Source: Luteimonas sp. JM171 (GTDB lineage Bacteria > Pseudomonadota > Gammaproteobacteria > Xanthomonadales > Xanthomonadaceae). From it: 64,000 bases of DNA. The stretch covers positions 2,928,254 through 2,992,253 of the forward strand of contig NZ_CP017074.1 of NCBI RefSeq assembly GCF_001717465.1, in the 5' to 3' direction. How positions within the stretch are numbered: position 1 is the first letter of the stretch; the number at the start of each line of letters is the position of its first letter. A model generated the notes under the pieces. That model did not search any database. It was given only the letters and a program-made list of their open reading frames with translations, and was not told the origin of the DNA. Position numbers and translations under genes: made by a program. Below are positions 61,899 through 64,000 of this stretch, one piece after another.

Positions 61899-63881
61899 TC
61901 AGAGCTGCGCCTCGATCACCGTGATCTTCATGCGCTCGCGCAGGGCGCGCAGCACCGCGGCGACCGACTCATTGCCGGCCAGCATCGTCAGCTGCTGGCG
62001 CAGCAGTTCACGCTCCTGCGCCATGGCCTCTTCCGGATTGCCCGGGGTCACGCCCGTGACCGCGAAGACCACGATGCTGCCATCCTCCAGCTGCACCTGG
62101 CCCGCGCTGGCGCCACCCTCTTCCGGCACCTCGGCGGCGAAATAGGCGTCGACGGCCTCCGGGTGCGGGATCGGGGTGCCACGCGGCACGTCCGGCACCT
62201 GCTGCACGGCCAAGCCCTCTTCCCCGGCGATTGCCGAGAACTCCTCGCCCTGCGCGACCCGTTCCACGATCGCATCGGCTGCGGCAGCCACGCGGCGGGC
62301 ACTGCGATCCTGGCGGACCGCGGCAATGACTTCCTCGCGCACCTCGTCCAGCGGCCGCGCACGCTCCGGGGTGTGTCCGACCACGCGGATCAGTACGCTG
62401 TGGTTGGTGTCCACCTCAATCGGATCGCTCACCGTGCCATCCTCGATCAGGCTCTCGGTGAACGCCGCGCGCTGGACCGCCGGGTGGGCGATCACGCCCT
62501 CGCCCTCGCCACGGGCGAACGGCCCCGCGGTCTGGACCTCAACGCCGCCCGCGGCGGCTGCAGGCTCCAGCGAGTTCGGTTCGCGATACGCCTGGTCGAC
62601 GACCGCGCCGACCAGCTCGCTGAAAGCGCGCTCGCGGGCGCTGCCCGTGAGTTCGCGCGCCAGTTCCTCGCGTACCGCCTCGAACGGGCGCGCTTCCTCG
62701 CCGCCGCGGATGTCACGCAACTGCAGGATGTGCCAGCCGAAGTCGGTGCGCACCGGATCGCTGACCTCGCCCTCCTCCATCTCGAACAGGGCCTGCTCGA
62801 ACTCGGGAACCATTGCGCCAGGTTGCACCCAGTCCAGGTCCCCTCCCGACTCGGCCGACCCGAAGTCATCCGAGTGTTCCCGGGCCAGGGCGGCGAAGTC
62901 GGCGCCCTCGGCCTGGGCCATCGCCGCCAGCTCACGCGCGCGCGTCTCCGCTTCCCGGGCGGTGGCCTCATCGGCGTCGGCCGGGACCTCAATGAGGATG
63001 TGCGATGCCAGCCGCTCTTCGTCACCCGCGAAGCGGGCGCGCTGGCTGGCATAGGCCTCGCGCAGCTCTTCCTCGCCCGGCATGTCCTCCACCGTCACGG
63101 CGGAATCGTCGATCTCCACGTATTCGATGGTGACGGTCTCCGGCGCCCGGAAATCCTCCGGATGGGCGTCGTACCAGGCCTGGATCTCGTCATCACCAAC
63201 GGGCCCGGAGTCAGGCTCCGGCGCCGGCATGATGGCGAACTCGACGTCGCGGCGCTCACCCAGCAGCACCAGGAGGCGATCGACCTGCGAGGCGGTGGCA
63301 AAGGCCGATTCCCCCACGTGGACCGGGATCAGGGACTGCTCGAGGCTTTCGCGGACCGCGGCTTCGAACTGGCGCGGCGTCTGCGCCGGCACCTGGGTCT
63401 GCAGCGCCAGCTGGTAGCGCTCCAGGTTGAACTGGCCGTCCACCTGGAACGCCGGGATCTGCTGGATCTGCGCGGCCACCTGGGCATCGCCAACGGCAAT
63501 GCCGCGGTTCTGGGCCGCCAGGCGGAGCACGGCCTGGTCAACCAGGCCCTCGGCGACCCGCCGCCGGTTCTCGATGGCTTCGAACGCGCGCGGATCGTAG
63601 TCGTCGCCCATTTCGATGCGGGTCTGCTGGCGCCGCTGCTCGAAGGCGCTGCGGAAGTCGTCGACCGAAATCGTCTCGGCGTTCCAGGCCAGCTTTCGCA
63701 CCGGCCAGAAGTCCGGCGCGCTGCGCCACCACGACGGCGGGGCCTCGACCCGGGCCACATAGCTCGCGCCGCTCTGGAACAGGTACTGCTCCATGCCGAA
63801 GAAGGCGAACGGAATCGCCAGCAGCATCACGATCCCAATCGCGATCCAGCCGGACATCTTTTCTCGGAGTGCTTGCAGCAT
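61899..63881 (-). CDS. ppiD: Periplasmic folding chaperone PpiD (parvulin-type)
   Basis: 660-residue inner-membrane-anchored SurA-like chaperone/peptidyl-prolyl isomerase working at the Sec translocon exit. MLQALREKMSGWIAIGIVML is the typical start: a cytoplasmic tail and one membrane helix (about 10-30). SurA-N-like chaperone helices follow, then a parvulin domain at about 285-390 (ASHILIEVPADADEATAREA, HSDDFGSAESGGDLDWVQPG, FGWHILQLRDI), then a second degenerate half. ATG 63881 is preferred to ATG 63914 by family similarity; neither has a strong ribosome site. Confidence 0.95.
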   Translation of the reverse strand: MLQALREKMSGWIAIGIVMLLAIPFAFFGMEQYLFQSGASYVARVEAPPSWWRSAPDFWPVRKLAWNAETISVDDFRSAFEQRRQQTRIEMGDDYDPRAFEAIENRRRVAEGLVDQAVLRLAAQNRGIAVGDAQVAAQIQQIPAFQVDGQFNLERYQLALQTQVPAQTPRQFEAAVRESLEQSLIPVHVGESAFATASQVDRLLVLLGERRDVEFAIMPAPEPDSGPVGDDEIQAWYDAHPEDFRAPETVTIEYVEIDDSAVTVEDMPGEEELREAYASQRARFAGDEERLASHILIEVPADADEATAREAETRARELAAMAQAEGADFAALAREHSDDFGSAESGGDLDWVQPGAMVPEFEQALFEMEEGEVSDPVRTDFGWHILQLRDIRGGEEARPFEAVREELARELTGSARERAFSELVGAVVDQAYREPNSLEPAAAAGGVEVQTAGPFARGEGEGVIAHPAVQRAAFTESLIEDGTVSDPIEVDTNHSVLIRVVGHTPERARPLDEVREEVIAAVRQDRSARRVAAAADAIVERVAQGEEFSAIAGEEGLAVQQVPDVPRGTPIPHPEAVDAYFAAEVPEEGGASAGQVQLEDGSIVVFAVTGVTPGNPEEAMAQERELLRQQLTMLAGNESVAAVLRALRERMKITVIEAQL

Positions 63882-63914
63882 CTTGTAGGACTGGCCGTGG
63901 ACGTAGCCGGTCAT

Positions 63915-64000
63915 TCTAACCGGATTCAGCCATCCACCGGCCGCGCGCTGTGGGCACCGGGGTCATTCCCATGGCAGCCAAAAGGCGGCAAAAGAAAAGG
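63915..64000. other. Window end, no gene seen
   Basis: 86 bases upstream of ppiD with no tRNA, ORF or clear promoter; the AG-rich end runs out of the window. Confidence 0.6.

Overview
The window is GC-rich (about 70% by eye), densely coded chromosomal DNA of a gammaproteobacterium. The gene order points to the Xanthomonadaceae/Lysobacteraceae (Lysobacter/Luteimonas-like; the genus cannot be fixed from sequence alone). The main marker is the run rpsB-tsf-pyrH-frr-uppS-cdsA-dxr-rseP-bamA-lpxD-fabZ-lpxA-lpxB-rnhB-dnaE followed by accA-tilS. A second marker is map-glnD-dapD-spx-dapE-asnB on the opposite strand. Most genes sit in tight same-strand runs with ATGA or TGATG overlaps. No prophage, insertion sequence or CRISPR array is visible.

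Layout. 1-7.2 kb (minus strand): the 5' part of a fused B12-dependent acyl-CoA mutase (icmF), a siderophore-interacting flavoprotein, a small DUF1328 membrane protein, then a light-sensing operon of heme oxygenase (bphO), bacteriophytochrome without kinase (bphP) and a stand-alone GGDEF protein. 7.3-10.7 kb: rlmB and rnr, then tRNA-Leu(CAG) with promoter and terminator. 10.7-12.6 kb: a decayed hybrid sensor-kinase pseudogene and an FNR-type regulator. 12.7-20.2 kb: parC, tpm, two intergenic repeat elements, bacterioferritin, gltS and a penicillin-acylase-family Ntn hydrolase. 20.2-28.2 kb (minus strand): the map-glnD-dapD-spx-dapE run and asnB. 28.2-44.2 kb (plus strand): translation, isoprenoid, phospholipid, outer-membrane assembly and lipid A genes, with an HDOD-GGDEF gene placed between tsf and pyrH. 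44.2-47.6 kb: a CadC-like winged-helix/TPR regulator with an unknown partner, and a DUF1232-like protein. 47.7-56 kb: dnaE, a BCCT transporter fused to a CoaE-like domain, accA and tilS. 56-64 kb: a PP2C phosphatase, dnaQ-rnhA-yafS-like, gloB-mltD, fabI and ppiD.

The strongest unusual signal is upstream of asnB (21.9-22.2 kb). A 32-codon leader ORF carries seven Asn codons in three clusters. It is followed by a perfect 13-bp terminator hairpin with a six-U tract, oriented towards asnB. A 13-nt segment inside the leader ORF is exactly complementary to the terminator's 5' arm and loop, so it can form an antiterminator. This is the architecture of ribosome-mediated transcription attenuation, here responding to asparagine; I know of no described Asn attenuator of this kind. 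Other notable points are the BCCT-CoaE fusion whose Walker A lysine is replaced by arginine, and the phytochrome and GGDEF genes that share one reading frame separated by a single TGA and 21 open codons. Housekeeping genes appear intact.
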